In this document: positions 47,190 through 57,021 of the stretch, piece by piece | How the letters are laid out: the number at the start of each line of letters is the position of its first letter | Position numbering within the stretch: the stretch's first letter is position 1 | Origin: Burkholderiaceae bacterium | Lineage (GTDB): Bacteria > Pseudomonadota > Gammaproteobacteria > Burkholderiales > Burkholderiaceae_C | Direction: 5' to 3' | NCBI GenBank assembly: GCA_030695205.1 | Contig: JAUYTN010000015.1 | Span: forward strand, 1 to 64,000 | DNA: 64,000 bases | Notes under the pieces: model-generated | What the model saw: the letters and a program-made list of their open reading frames with translations, nothing else | The model's database searches: none | Told to the model about the DNA's origin: nothing | Position numbers and translations under genes: made by a program

Positions 47190-49343
47190 ATGACTGTGAC
47201 CACTGACGGTTTGAACGTTCCCAGCCAGCGCCGCTGGGTCAGCGACGCGGTGGAGTTGCTGTCGTCCATGCGGTTTGCGATATCGCTGCTGACGGTCATC
47301 TGTATTGCCTCAGTCATTGGCACGGTGCTCAAGCAGCACGAGCCCATGAACAACTACGTCAACCAGTTTGGGCCGTTCTGGTCCGAGGTGTTTGCCCGGT
47401 TCGATCTGTACTCGGTGTACAGCGCGTGGTGGTTTTTGTTGATCCTTGCCTTTCTGGTGACCAGCACGACGCTGTGCATTGCGCGCAACACCCCAAAAAT
47501 TCTGGCCGATCTGCGGGCATACAAGGAAAACATCCGCGAACAGAGTTTGAAGTCCTTTGGCCACCATGCCCAAGCCACCCTGGAGCCCGATGCGCGGGCC
47601 CAAGCCGAGCGGATTGGCCATGTGCTGGTGGAGAGCGGTTGGAAGGTCAAGCTACAGCCCCGTGACACACCGACCGGGCAGGGCTGGATGGTGGCGGCCA
47701 AAACTGGTGCTGCCAACAAGCTGGGTTACCTGGCGGCCCACAGCGCCATTGTGCTGGTGTGTATTGGGGGGCTGCTGGACGGCGACCTGATCGTTCGGGC
47801 ACAAATGTGGCTGAACGATAAAACGGTGTTCAGTGGCGGCGGTCTGATTGCCGACGTGCCCGAGCAGCATCGCCTGCCCCTGAACAACCCGACATTCCGG
47901 GGCAATTTGCTGGTCACCGAAGGTGGCAACGCCCATGTGGCCATTTTGTCCCAGCCCACCGGAGTGCTGCTGCAAGAGCTGCCCTTCTCGGTCGAGCTGA
48001 AGAAGTTTGTGGTGGACTACTACTCCACCGGCATGCCCAAGTTGTTTGCCAGCGACATTGTGCTGCGCGACAAAGCCACCGGCGAAACCCGGGAGGCTCG
48101 TGTCGAGGTGAACCATCCGGTCAAGTTCAAAGGGGTGGAGATTTTTCAGTCGAGCTTTGACGACGGTGGCTCAACTATCCACCTCAAGGCCAGACCGATG
48201 GCGGCCAACACCCGGCCATTCACCCTGGAAGGGGTGATTGGGGGCTCCAGCGCCCTCACCAACGGTGATGAGCGCCTTACCATCGAATTCACCGGGCTGC
48301 GGGTCATCAATGTGGAAAACTTTGCAGATTCGTCCGGGTCGGGCACGGATGTGCGTGCGGTGGATCTGCGCCACTCCATTGAAAGCCGTCTGGGCGCAGC
48401 CAACAAAACCCCAACCGAAAAGGTGTTGCGCAACATAGGCCCCAGCTTCTCTTACAAGCTGCGCGACGCCTCCGGTCAGGCCACCGAGTTCAACAACTAC
48501 ATGCTGCCGGTGGATGTCGATGGCAACCGGCTGTTTCTGCTGGGCAAACGCGAGTCCACGGACACGCCGTTTCGCTACCTGCGCATTCCCGCCGACGAGA
48601 ACGATGAACTTGACGGCTGGTTCCGCCTGAAGGCCGCCCTGGCCGATACAGGTATGCGTCGTGAAGCGGTAGCCCGTTACGCCAAGTCGGCGGTGGAACA
48701 GGACCGTCCCGATCTGGTGGCGGCCCTGTCTGTCTCGTCCCAGCGGGCGATCGATTTGTTTGCCGGGGTAGACCCTGTCTTGGCCACCATGTCCAGCGGA
48801 CCTGTGCCGCTGGCGGGGCTGCAGGCCGTGGCGCAGTTCATGGAAGGCAATGTCCCGGAGGCCGAGCGCGAGCGCGCAGGCGAGGTGCTGGTGCGCATTC
48901 TCAACGGGGTGCTGTTCGAGCTGAATCAGTTGGCGCGTGAACGCGAGGGCCTGGCACCGATGCAGCAGAGCGAAGCCACCCGCTCTTTCATGAACCAGTC
49001 GGTGCTGAGCTTGAGCGATTCGTTTTTCTACCGCGCGCCCATGACTTTCATGATGGAAGATTTCCAGCAGGTGCAGGCCAGTGTGTTCCAGGTCTCTCGC
49101 GCACCCGGAAAAACCATCGTGTACCTGGGGTGTTTTTTCCTGATCGTCGGAGTTTTTGCCATGCTCTATGTCCGTGAGCGCCGCCTGTGGGTGTGGCTGT
49201 CGCCAGCCGCAGCGTCTGTCGATGGAGCTGAGGCTGCAGGCGGAACCCATGCCATCCTGGCGCTGTCCACCAACCGCAAAACCATGGAAGTGGACAAAGA
49301 ATTTGTCCAGCTCAAGTCCCGATTGCTGCTGTTGTCTTCTTGA
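47190..49343 (+). CDS. resB: ResB-like System II cytochrome c biogenesis protein
   Basis: A 717-aa membrane protein. Helices begin SMRFAISLLTVICIASVIGTVLKQ and WWFLLILAFLVTSTTLCIARN, with another around 190-215 and one near the C-terminus (TIVYLGCFFLIVGVFAML). The large middle part is periplasmic with ResB blocks HPVKFKGVEIFQSSFDDGGS. With CcsA it exports and attaches heme to CxxCH apocytochromes. ATG 47190 follows the terminator. CcsA begins 12 bp after its stop. Confidence 0.94.
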   Translation: MTVTTDGLNVPSQRRWVSDAVELLSSMRFAISLLTVICIASVIGTVLKQHEPMNNYVNQFGPFWSEVFARFDLYSVYSAWWFLLILAFLVTSTTLCIARNTPKILADLRAYKENIREQSLKSFGHHAQATLEPDARAQAERIGHVLVESGWKVKLQPRDTPTGQGWMVAAKTGAANKLGYLAAHSAIVLVCIGGLLDGDLIVRAQMWLNDKTVFSGGGLIADVPEQHRLPLNNPTFRGNLLVTEGGNAHVAILSQPTGVLLQELPFSVELKKFVVDYYSTGMPKLFASDIVLRDKATGETREARVEVNHPVKFKGVEIFQSSFDDGGSTIHLKARPMAANTRPFTLEGVIGGSSALTNGDERLTIEFTGLRVINVENFADSSGSGTDVRAVDLRHSIESRLGAANKTPTEKVLRNIGPSFSYKLRDASGQATEFNNYMLPVDVDGNRLFLLGKRESTDTPFRYLRIPADENDELDGWFRLKAALADTGMRREAVARYAKSAVEQDRPDLVAALSVSSQRAIDLFAGVDPVLATMSSGPVPLAGLQAVAQFMEGNVPEAERERAGEVLVRILNGVLFELNQLAREREGLAPMQQSEATRSFMNQSVLSLSDSFFYRAPMTFMMEDFQQVQASVFQVSRAPGKTIVYLGCFFLIVGVFAMLYVRERRLWVWLSPAAASVDGAEAAGGTHAILALSTNRKTMEVDKEFVQLKSRLLLLSS

Positions 49344-49355
49344 AGGTTGATCCCA

Positions 49356-50720
49356 ATGAACACCACCACTTTGAATTCACCGGCTCAGCCTCAGTCGGGC
49401 CAAACGCTGACGCTGCACCGGGGCTACTTTGCGCGTCGCAACGCGACCGATTGGGTATTTGCTGCCGCCATGGTGCTGGCCACCGTGGCGGTGTTCATGC
49501 GCTATTGGGGCTCAATGGACATCTACGAGCGCTACATCTTGGCGGGCACTGTGCCGTCACTGATCTGGATCGGTTGGTTCTGGAGGCCTCTGCAGGTTCT
49601 CATGGGGGGCGTCACGGCGCTCTCGCTGCTGGCCATCTGGTTGTACCAGGTCAACGGCGCCGCCGATTTGGCCAGGGCCGATCAGGTCTTTTTGTTGAAG
49701 TATTTTCTTTCCAGTCAGTCCGCCATCCTGTGGATGAGTGTGCTCTTTTTCATGAGCACCGCGTTTTACTGGGCAGGGGTTTTCATGCGCACCGGTGCCG
49801 ACGCCATGGAGTCCCTTGGCTCCAGGGTGGCCTGGGCAGCCGTGGTGCTGGCCTTGGTGGGCACCATGGTGCGCTGGTACGAAGGCCACCAGATGGGTCC
49901 AGACATCGGGCACATTCCGGTCAGCAACCTGTACGAGGTGTTCGTGCTGTTTTGCTGGATGACGGCGGTCTTTTATCTGTACTACGAAGATATTTACCGC
50001 ACCAAGTCGATGGGCGCGTTTGTCATGCTGGTGGTGAGTGCAGCGGTTGGCTTTTTGCTCTGGTACACGGTGGTTCGTGAGGCACACCAAATTCAGCCCC
50101 TCATCCCGGCCCTGCAGAGTTGGTGGATGAAGATCCACGTGCCTGCCAACTTCGTTGGCTACGGTACCTTTGCCATTGCTGCGATGGTGGCGTTCGCCTA
50201 CCTGATCAAACAGAACGCCCAGGAAACCAATTGGGTCAAATTGCTTCCGTTGTGGGCCCTGGGTGTGGTGCTGTGCTTCGAGCCCATGGTGTTCCGCTCC
50301 AGCAGCGCTGAGGCCGGCAGCAGCTACTGGTTCGTGTACTTCGGTATTTCTGCCCTGATCGTGGCGGGCATATTGGCCGCCCGTGGCCGCATTGCCGCGC
50401 GGCTGCCCAGCTATGAGGTGCTGGACGATGTGATGTACAAAGCCATTGCGATTGGTTTTGCGTTTTTCACCATCGCCACCGTGCTCGGTGCACTGTGGGC
50501 GGCTGATGCCTGGGGTGGCTACTGGAGCTGGGACCCCAAAGAAACCTGGGCCCTGATCGTGTGGCTGAACTACGCGGCCTGGCTGCACATGCGCCTGATG
50601 AAGGGGCTGCGTGGCACCATCTCGGCATGGTGGGCCTTGGTGGGCCTGGTCATCACCACCTTTGCCTTCCTTGGCGTGAACATGTTCCTGTCGGGACTGC
50701 ACAGCTACGGCTCGCTCTGA
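49356..50720 (+). CDS. ccsA: CcsA/ResC-type heme handling protein, System II
   Basis: A 454-aa polytopic membrane protein with many helices. The heme-handling WWD motif is WGGYWSWDPKETWALIVW, with conserved His in VPANFVGYGTFA region and AAWLHMRLMKG. Forms the cytochrome c synthase with ResB. The start ATG 49356 has GAAGG about 10 bp before it; a longer frame to 49347 is possible. The window carries many c-type cytochromes that would need it. Confidence 0.95.
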   Translation: MNTTTLNSPAQPQSGQTLTLHRGYFARRNATDWVFAAAMVLATVAVFMRYWGSMDIYERYILAGTVPSLIWIGWFWRPLQVLMGGVTALSLLAIWLYQVNGAADLARADQVFLLKYFLSSQSAILWMSVLFFMSTAFYWAGVFMRTGADAMESLGSRVAWAAVVLALVGTMVRWYEGHQMGPDIGHIPVSNLYEVFVLFCWMTAVFYLYYEDIYRTKSMGAFVMLVVSAAVGFLLWYTVVREAHQIQPLIPALQSWWMKIHVPANFVGYGTFAIAAMVAFAYLIKQNAQETNWVKLLPLWALGVVLCFEPMVFRSSSAEAGSSYWFVYFGISALIVAGILAARGRIAARLPSYEVLDDVMYKAIAIGFAFFTIATVLGALWAADAWGGYWSWDPKETWALIVWLNYAAWLHMRLMKGLRGTISAWWALVGLVITTFAFLGVNMFLSGLHSYGSL

Positions 50721-50785
50721 GGGCGGCTGTCTGAGGTCACACCCCTGGCGAGGGTGTGTACCAAGTGCAAGCGTCAAATTTATTG

Positions 50786-50836
50786 AACAAATAGGCTCTT
50801 TGCGCTTGCCTATATTGAAAAGTTTGCTACCTTTCC
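50786..50836 (-). repeat. AT-rich intergenic repeat, copy 7 (inverted)
   Basis: Read on the minus strand it gives GGTAGCAAACTTTTCAATAT, then GGCAAGCGCAAAGAGCC and a TTTG end, the same element order as the other copies. It is the only clearly inverted copy. It lies between ccsA and lptM. Confidence 0.68.
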
Positions 50837-50893
50837 AATAAACTTGATGCTCGGGCTAAGGAGTGGTACCGCATCATTCGGCGCAGCGACCGA

Positions 50894-51151
50894 TCAATTG
50901 CTGGACGCGCCACGCACCCCCCCGCTTGGGGTGGTGGTCGGTGTCGCGGCTGCAGCGTCGCGGCCTTTGGGTGCCACCTGGTCGGGTTGCTGCAGATACA
51001 GCGGACCTTTTTGGCCGCAGCCCGTCAACATGGCCACACCCAGGATCCAAGACCCGACCACGGCGTTGCCGGTTCGGCCAAAAGCCTTGTGGCCAGCGGG
51101 GTTGGTGTCAGCCGGTGCCGAGCCACCTAAAATTCCAATCTGTTTCAACAT
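50894..51151 (-). CDS. lptM: LPS translocon maturation chaperone-like lipoprotein LptM
   Basis: An 85-aa small lipoprotein with lipobox and signature LTGCGQKGPLYLQQ, the hallmark of LptM (YifL). LptM helps assemble the LptDE complex in the outer membrane. The C-terminus is Ala/Thr-rich. In many betaproteobacteria lysA follows lptM; here there is no lysA between it and ccsA. It is divergent from cyaY with only 12 bp between the starts. Confidence 0.9.
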   Translation of the reverse strand: MLKQIGILGGSAPADTNPAGHKAFGRTGNAVVGSWILGVAMLTGCGQKGPLYLQQPDQVAPKGRDAAAATPTTTPSGGVRGASSN

Positions 51152-51163
51152 GCGGAAATTGTA

Positions 51164-51505
51164 ATGACCGATACCGAGTATCTGGATCTGGCCGAGCGGG
51201 CGCTGCAAGCCATTGAGACGGCGTGCGACCGCCTCAACGACACGACCCAAGTGGACATCGACAACCAGCGGGTGGGTGCGATGGTGACGCTCACTTTTGA
51301 CAACGGCAGCCAGGTGGTGGTCAACCTGCAAAAACCCCTGCAGGAAATCTGGCTGGCGGCACAGCGCGGCGGCTTTCACTTCAAGTGGCAAGACGGCCAC
51401 TGGCAGGATGGCAAAACACAGGCGGAGTTGTTTTCTCTGCTCAGCGAGGTGGCATCAGAGCAGAGTGGCCACTCCTTGGTGTTCAGCCCCTCGGTCAGTT
51501 CCTGA
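51164..51505 (+). CDS. cyaY: Frataxin-like iron-sulfur protein CyaY
   Basis: A 113-aa frataxin-fold protein that binds iron and tunes Fe-S assembly. The acidic helix YLDLAERALQAIETACDRL, VGAMVTLTFDNGSQVVVNLQ and KPLQEIWLAAQRGGFHFKW match the family. The 3' end overlaps the convergent PBP1A gene by 11 bp. Short divergent spacing with lptM is common in this group. Confidence 0.95.
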   Translation: MTDTEYLDLAERALQAIETACDRLNDTTQVDIDNQRVGAMVTLTFDNGSQVVVNLQKPLQEIWLAAQRGGFHFKWQDGHWQDGKTQAELFSLLSEVASEQSGHSLVFSPSVSS

Positions 51506-53879
51506 ACAGATCCAGAATGGTGTTGCGCTCGTCGGGGTGCACCGAGGATGGTGTCGATGACCCATCGGGTGTCAATGATGCGCCGCTACCGAGTTCTCGC
51601 ACGAACTGATCGGGGCCAAACTCTTCGAAGTACCAGTTGTTGTTGATGTATGCCACGCCTGCTGGAACGGGCAACTCGGCGACCGGCACTTCTTTGAGTG
51701 CATGCTGCATGAACGATATCCAGATCGGCAGGCTCAAACCTCCCCCGGTCTCTCGGCTGCCAAGGTTGCGAGGGGTGTCGTAGCCCACCCACACAGCGGC
51801 GGTGAGAGTGGGTTGGAAGCCGACAAACCAGGCGTCCACCGCATCGTTGGTGGTGCCGGTTTTGCCGTACAGATCGCTGCGTTTGAGCGTGGACTGCGCC
51901 CGTGCCGCAGTCCCTGAGCGGGTAATTTCCTGCAGCAGGGAGCCCATGACGAAGGCGTTTCGCTCGTCGACGGCTCGTGTCTGCTCGCTCAAAGGGGGTG
52001 GCTCAGCCTGCAAAAGCAATTTGCCCTGCGAGTCGGTGATTTTGCTGATCAGCATGGGTGGGACGAGGTGCCCACCGTTGGCAAAGACGCTGTAGGCAGT
52101 GGCCATTTGCAGTGGTGTGGTTGCCCCCGCGCCCAGGGCCATGGTGAGGAATGGTGGATGGCGTTCGCCGGGAAATCCGAAGCGCTGAATCCATTCTTGC
52201 GCACTCTGTGTGCCAACGGCTTGCAATACACGGATGGAAACCATGTTTTTGGATTTGGCCAAAGCGGTGTGCAGTGGCAGGGGGCCTTCAAAGGTGCCGT
52301 CGTAGTTTTTGGGTTCCCACGGTTTGCCGCCTGTCTCGCTGGCACTGAAAAACAGGGGTGTGTCATACACCACAGTGGCTGGTGCAATGCCTTTTTCGAG
52401 GGCGGCCGAGTACACAAAGGGCTTGAAACTTGAACCCGGCTGGCGCCACGCCTGGGTCACGTGGTTGAACTTGCTCTTCTGAAAATCGAACCCACCCACC
52501 AGGGCCCGGATCGCACCTGTGCGTGGGTTCAGCGCCACAAAGGCTCCCTCAACGTCGGGCAGCTGGGTCAACTCCCAGTGCCCCTTGCTGGACTGCAGAA
52601 TCCGAACCACCGCACCGCGGCGCAGCTTGATGTGGGGTGGGGCCTTGTCCGACAGGCCGGACTGCACAGGCTTGAGGCCCTCGCCGGTGATTTCAATGGG
52701 CTGGCCGTCCTGGCGGGTTACCACCACGCGTTTGGGAGTGGCCGCCAGAACCACTGCGGCCAGCACCTCTCCGTTGTCGGGATGATCGGCCAGCGTTTCA
52801 TCAATGACTTCGTCTGTGTCCGCCGGCGACTCTGGCAGAGTGACAAATTTCTCCGGACCCCGGTAGTGTTGGCGTCGCTCGAAATCCATCAGGCCTGCAC
52901 GCAGCGCGCGGTAGGCCGCCTGCTGGTCGGCACTGTGGATGGTGGTGGTGATGTTGAGGCCGCGTGTGTAGGCATCTGGTCCATACTGGGCCACGATGGC
53001 CTGCCTCACCATTTCTGCTGCGTAGTCACCCTTGACGCGAGCGATCTGGCTGGTGGGCCGGATTCGCACGGGGGCGGCCTTTGCAGCCTGGGCGGTCGCT
53101 TCATCTATGAACCCGTTGTCCAGCATCCGGTCGATGATGTAGAGCTGGCGGGCTCTCGCCCTCTTGGGGTTGCTGATGGGGTTGAACGCAGATGGGGCCT
53201 TGGGCAGCCCCGCCAGCATGGCCGCTTCGTCAACCGTGATCTCTTTGAGGGGCTTGCTGTAGTAAGCCTGGGCAGCAGCAGCAAAACCGTAGGCCCGGTG
53301 CCCCAGGAAAATCTGGTTCATGTAGACCTCCAGAATTTGCTCCTTGGTCAGCATGTGTTCCAGTTTGAAGGTCAGCAGTACCTCGTAAATTTTGCGGGTG
53401 TAGGTTTTTTCTGAGCTCAGGTACACGTTGCGGGCCACCTGCATGCTGATGGTGGATGCCCCCTGGCTTTTGGATCGGGCAAAGTTGGCCAACCCCGCGC
53501 GCACCATGCCGACGTAGTCCACCCCGTTGTGCTCAAAAAAGCGGGCGTCCTCGGCTGCCAGGACGGCGTCGCGCATGACCTTGGGGATGTCCGCATAGGC
53601 GGTCAGCTCACGGCGCTCTTCGCCAAATTCAGCCATCAACTCTCCCTCGGCCGAATAAACCCGCATGGGGAGCTTGGGGCGGTAGTCGGACAGAGACGTG
53701 ATTTCCGGCAGGTTGGGGTAGGCCATGGCCAGAGCCACCGCAATCACCATCAACAGACCCAACATCGCTGCAAGCCCCAAACCTGCCGCAGCCATCAGCC
53801 CGCGGATGAGCCAGTGGGTACGTTGGTGCCTCGGCTTCGCCTCTTTGTTGGGTTGCGGTTTCGGATCCGAGGCGGCCAT
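51495..53879 (-). CDS. mrcA: Penicillin-binding protein 1A (transglycosylase-transpeptidase)
   Basis: A 794-aa class A PBP. Signal anchor at about 24-52 (GLMAAAGLGLAAMLGLLMVI). Glycosyltransferase domain has EDARFFEHNGVDYVGM with catalytic Glu and GASTISMQVARN. The transpeptidase has SSFKP (Ser nucleophile), SKN in LAKSKNMVS and KTGTT. Both activities are intact. ATG 53879 follows the last upstream stop; the open frame extends but is not family-like. It is divergent from pilM, the usual order in proteobacteria. Confidence 0.95.
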   Translation of the reverse strand: MAASDPKPQPNKEAKPRHQRTHWLIRGLMAAAGLGLAAMLGLLMVIAVALAMAYPNLPEITSLSDYRPKLPMRVYSAEGELMAEFGEERRELTAYADIPKVMRDAVLAAEDARFFEHNGVDYVGMVRAGLANFARSKSQGASTISMQVARNVYLSSEKTYTRKIYEVLLTFKLEHMLTKEQILEVYMNQIFLGHRAYGFAAAAQAYYSKPLKEITVDEAAMLAGLPKAPSAFNPISNPKRARARQLYIIDRMLDNGFIDEATAQAAKAAPVRIRPTSQIARVKGDYAAEMVRQAIVAQYGPDAYTRGLNITTTIHSADQQAAYRALRAGLMDFERRQHYRGPEKFVTLPESPADTDEVIDETLADHPDNGEVLAAVVLAATPKRVVVTRQDGQPIEITGEGLKPVQSGLSDKAPPHIKLRRGAVVRILQSSKGHWELTQLPDVEGAFVALNPRTGAIRALVGGFDFQKSKFNHVTQAWRQPGSSFKPFVYSAALEKGIAPATVVYDTPLFFSASETGGKPWEPKNYDGTFEGPLPLHTALAKSKNMVSIRVLQAVGTQSAQEWIQRFGFPGERHPPFLTMALGAGATTPLQMATAYSVFANGGHLVPPMLISKITDSQGKLLLQAEPPPLSEQTRAVDERNAFVMGSLLQEITRSGTAARAQSTLKRSDLYGKTGTTNDAVDAWFVGFQPTLTAAVWVGYDTPRNLGSRETGGGLSLPIWISFMQHALKEVPVAELPVPAGVAYINNNWYFEEFGPDQFVRELGSGASLTPDGSSTPSSVHPDERNTILDLFRN

Positions 53880-54095
53880 TGCATCTTTCTTGGTTGAGCG
53901 GCGATTATAAAAAGCAGGGGTCTGCCCGGGAAAGGGCATCAAAACAGGTCGGCTGGTGGGCTGCGCGCAAGCACTGTGGTGCGCGTCGAACAGGCGGACG
54001 CGCACCACACGTCCAAAGGCTTGGGAGGGGCGCTGAGTTACTGATAGCATTGACGAGCGTCGACAACCTGTTCGGCACCCCAAGAGGAGTTGTCC

Positions 54096-55175
54096 TTGTC
54101 AGCCTTGGCTTCTTTGTTTACCCGTGAGCCCGCGCCATTGCTGGGGGTTGACGTCAGCATGTCCAGTGCCAAAGTGGTCGAGCTGGGGCGCAACCGATCT
54201 GGTCAGCTGGTGTTGGAGCATTGCGCGCTCGAGCCCCTGGAGCGGGGATGGATCGTCGATGGCAACATTGAAAAATTCGATGAGGTTGCGGAAGCCGTGC
54301 GGCGCCTGGTGCGCAAATGCGGAAGCCGCACCAAAAACGTGGCGTTCGCACTCCCAGCGTCGGCGGTGATCACCAAGAAAATCATCCTGCCCAGTGGCCT
54401 CTCGGAAGCCGAGTTGGAGATCCAGGTCGAGTCGGAGGCCAATCAGTACATTCCCTTCTCGTTGGATGAAGTGAGTCTGGACTTTTGTGTCATCGGAGCC
54501 AGCGAGTCGTCGCCGGGCGATGTGGAGGTTCTGATCGCGGCATCCCGCAAAGAGAAGGTGCAAGACCGGCAGGGTCTGGCCGAGGCCGCAGGCCTCAAGC
54601 CAGTGGTGGTCGATATCGAGTCCTATGCTTCGCGCATGGCCGCCTGTCGCCTGGTTGAGTATTTGCCCAACCGGGGCCAAGACGCGCTGGTGGCTCTGTT
54701 CGAGATCGGTGCAATGTCTACCAGTGTGCAGGTGATCCGCAACGGCGAAACCCTGTACGAGCGCGATCAGGCATTTGGTGGCTCCCAGCTTACCCACATG
54801 ATCGCCAGGCAGTACGGGTTCTCTGTGGACGAGGCGGAACTCAAAAAGCGCAAGGCCGATCTCCCCGATGACTATTCTTCAGCGGTTTTGCGGCCTTTTG
54901 TGGTCAGCATGGCGCAGGAGATATCGCGTGCGCTGCAGTTTTTCTTTACGAGTTCGCCCAACAACCGGGTGGACTACATCGTGTTGGCGGGTGGAGGTGC
55001 CAATCTGGCAGGTTTGCCACAGGAGGTCACCGAGCAAACCTCGTTTGCCTGCATGGTGGCCAATCCGTTTGAGGGCATGGAGTCCGGCGCCGGTGTCAAG
55101 TCCATGAAAATCTCCCGCGAAGCCTCCTCCTACCTCACTGCCACCGGTCTGGCGCTGCGGAGGTTCTACCAGTGA
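54096..55175 (+). CDS. pilM: Type IV pilus assembly ATPase-like protein PilM
   Basis: A 359-aa actin-like protein. LLGVDVSMSSAKVVEL is the first phosphate-like loop; LVALFEIGAMSTSVQVIRNG and VDYIVLAGGGANLAGLP are later. PilM binds PilN's tail in the cytoplasm and links inner-membrane and secretin parts. TTG 54096 was chosen because GGAG lies 6 bp upstream; TTG 54090 sits too close to it. PilN overlaps the stop (GTGA). Confidence 0.93.
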   Translation: MSALASLFTREPAPLLGVDVSMSSAKVVELGRNRSGQLVLEHCALEPLERGWIVDGNIEKFDEVAEAVRRLVRKCGSRTKNVAFALPASAVITKKIILPSGLSEAELEIQVESEANQYIPFSLDEVSLDFCVIGASESSPGDVEVLIAASRKEKVQDRQGLAEAAGLKPVVVDIESYASRMAACRLVEYLPNRGQDALVALFEIGAMSTSVQVIRNGETLYERDQAFGGSQLTHMIARQYGFSVDEAELKKRKADLPDDYSSAVLRPFVVSMAQEISRALQFFFTSSPNNRVDYIVLAGGGANLAGLPQEVTEQTSFACMVANPFEGMESGAGVKSMKISREASSYLTATGLALRRFYQ

Positions 55176-55777
55176 TTCTGATCAACCTGATGCCGCACCG
55201 GGAGGCGGCACGCAAGCGGCGCAAGGAGCAGTTCGCGGCCTCTGCGCTGGGGGCCGCCATGCTTGGATGCGTGTTGGCTGTGCTGGTCAATTACGCCTAC
55301 CAGACCCAGGTCAATGCGCAGATGGAGCGAAACACGGTGCTCGAACAGCAGACGGCTGTGTTGGAGGAGCAGATCAAGGACATCGCTGGATTGCGAACTG
55401 AGATCCAAGCCTTGAAAGCACGGCAGGAAGCCGTCGAGAACCTGCAGTCCGATCGGAACACGCCGGTGTATTTATTTTCCGAACTCGTGACCCAAACCCC
55501 GGAAGGCGTGTTTTTGACGGGCATCAAGCAAGAAGGGCAAATGGTGCTGGTTTCTGGTGTGGCACAGTCGCAGGAACGGGTGTCGGAATTCTTGAGAAAT
55601 CTCTCGTCCCGCAGTGACCACCTCAAGCGCCCGGAGCTGGTCGAAATCGTTTCATCCCTGCAGGCCATTTCAAGCCGGGAGCAAAAAAGGGTGGCCACAT
55701 TCACCCTCAGGGTGAATATTGAGCGTGCCGCAGATGCAGCGAAGGCGGCCGCAAGCTCCGGCGGCGTTGCGCAATGA
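55172..55777 (+). CDS. pilN: Type IV pilus assembly protein PilN
   Basis: A 201-aa bitopic protein. The cytoplasmic head INLMPHREAARKRRKEQF is the conserved PilM-binding region, followed by one membrane helix (about 28-46) and a coiled coil (LEQQTAVLEEQIKDIAGL). The periplasmic domain pairs with PilO. GTG 55172 overlaps the pilM stop. Spacing to pilO is 21 bp. Confidence 0.93.
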   Translation: MILINLMPHREAARKRRKEQFAASALGAAMLGCVLAVLVNYAYQTQVNAQMERNTVLEQQTAVLEEQIKDIAGLRTEIQALKARQEAVENLQSDRNTPVYLFSELVTQTPEGVFLTGIKQEGQMVLVSGVAQSQERVSEFLRNLSSRSDHLKRPELVEIVSSLQAISSREQKRVATFTLRVNIERAADAAKAAASSGGVAQ

Positions 55778-55798
55778 GTGTTGCGAGAGGGTAACCAC

Positions 55799-56461
55799 AT
55801 GAACATGGCGCAACTGAACGAAAAATTTGCCGATTTGCAGGTCCGGCTGAAGTCGCAGTTCTCCAACCTCGACCCCAACGACCCGTCACAGTGGCCCATC
55901 TTCCCGCAGGTTGCGCTGATGGTCGGTATTTTCTTGGCTGCGGCAGCGGGGCTGTGGTTTGCCCTGTTCCAGGGCGTGAGTGAAGAACTGAGCATTCAGC
56001 AGCAAAAAGAAATCGACTTGAAAGCAGCCTACGTGGACAAACTTGGTCAGGCAGTGAACCTGGGCGAGTTGAAGAAGCAGCTGGAGCAGGTCAAACAGTA
56101 CGTCAACCAGCTGGAGCGCCAGCTTCCGAGCAAAGCAGAAATGGATGCGCTGTTGTCCGACATCAACCAGGCGGGCCTGGGTCGCAGCTTGCAGTTCGAG
56201 GTCTTTCGTCCCGGGCAGGTCGTCGTCAAGGAGTATTACGCGGAGTTGCCCATCGCCATCCGAGTCACCGGCAGCTACCACGACGTGGGCAACTTCTCGG
56301 CAGACATCGCAAACCTGTCTCGCATCGTGACGCTCAACGACCTGGGTCTGACACCCATCAAAGACCGCGCCGGTATGCTGACCTTGGAGGGCGTGGCCAA
56401 GACATTCCGCTACCTGGATGCGGATGAAATTGCCGCGCAGCAGAAGGCGGTCACGAAATGA
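55799..56461 (+). CDS. pilO: Type IV pilus assembly protein PilO
   Basis: A 220-aa bitopic protein with a membrane helix at about 37-55, a coiled coil (LGELKKQLEQVKQYVNQLE) and a periplasmic ferredoxin-like domain with VTGSYHDVGNFSADIANLSRIVTL. Forms the inner-membrane platform with PilN. AGAGGG lies 8 bp before ATG 55799. The stop overlaps the pilP start (AATGA). Confidence 0.93.
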   Translation: MNMAQLNEKFADLQVRLKSQFSNLDPNDPSQWPIFPQVALMVGIFLAAAAGLWFALFQGVSEELSIQQQKEIDLKAAYVDKLGQAVNLGELKKQLEQVKQYVNQLERQLPSKAEMDALLSDINQAGLGRSLQFEVFRPGQVVVKEYYAELPIAIRVTGSYHDVGNFSADIANLSRIVTLNDLGLTPIKDRAGMLTLEGVAKTFRYLDADEIAAQQKAVTK

Positions 56462-57021
56462 AGCAGCCATTTGTGGTGCAGTCCACTGCTGTTCGCGTGT
56501 TGGTGGGGTGCGCGTGCTGCGCACTGGTCGCCTGCTCGGACTCCAGCGCGGACGATATCAATACATGGATGGCCGAGCAGGGGGCCACTCTCAAACCCCG
56601 GGTCACTGCCATCGAAGCGCCCAAGGTGTTCTTGCCCGAACCCTACGCCAAGGCCTCGTCGCCAGACCCATTCGACATCACCAAACTCACCGGTGGGAGC
56701 CCGGGCAGCGGTGGCCGGGCCGATGCCTCGTCCGCCCTGCTGGATGCTGAACTGCAGCGCCGAAGGGAGCCACTGGAGGCGTTCCCGTTGGATTCCGCCA
56801 AGATGGTCGGGGTGCTCAAACGGGGTGGCCGCACAGTGGCTCTGATCAAAATCGATGCCTTGCTGTACCAGCTGGCCGTGGGTGCCTACCTTGGGCAAAA
56901 CTACGGTAAGGTGGTCGCTATCGCAGAAAATGCAGTCACTTTGCGGGAAATTGTTCAGGACGGAGCCGGTGAGTGGATCGAACGACAAACAACCTTAGAG
57001 CTTCAAGAAGGCACCCAATGA
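56458..57021 (+). CDS. pilP: Type IV pilus lipoprotein PilP
   Basis: A 187-aa lipoprotein with lipobox LVACSD. The linker is Pro/Ser-rich and the C-terminal beta domain has DSAKMVGVLKRGGRTVALI and VGAYLGQNYGKVVAIAENAV. PilP bridges PilNO and the PilQ secretin. ATG overlaps the pilO stop; the stop overlaps the pilQ start. Confidence 0.93.
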   Translation: MKQPFVVQSTAVRVLVGCACCALVACSDSSADDINTWMAEQGATLKPRVTAIEAPKVFLPEPYAKASSPDPFDITKLTGGSPGSGGRADASSALLDAELQRRREPLEAFPLDSAKMVGVLKRGGRTVALIKIDALLYQLAVGAYLGQNYGKVVAIAENAVTLREIVQDGAGEWIERQTTLELQEGTQ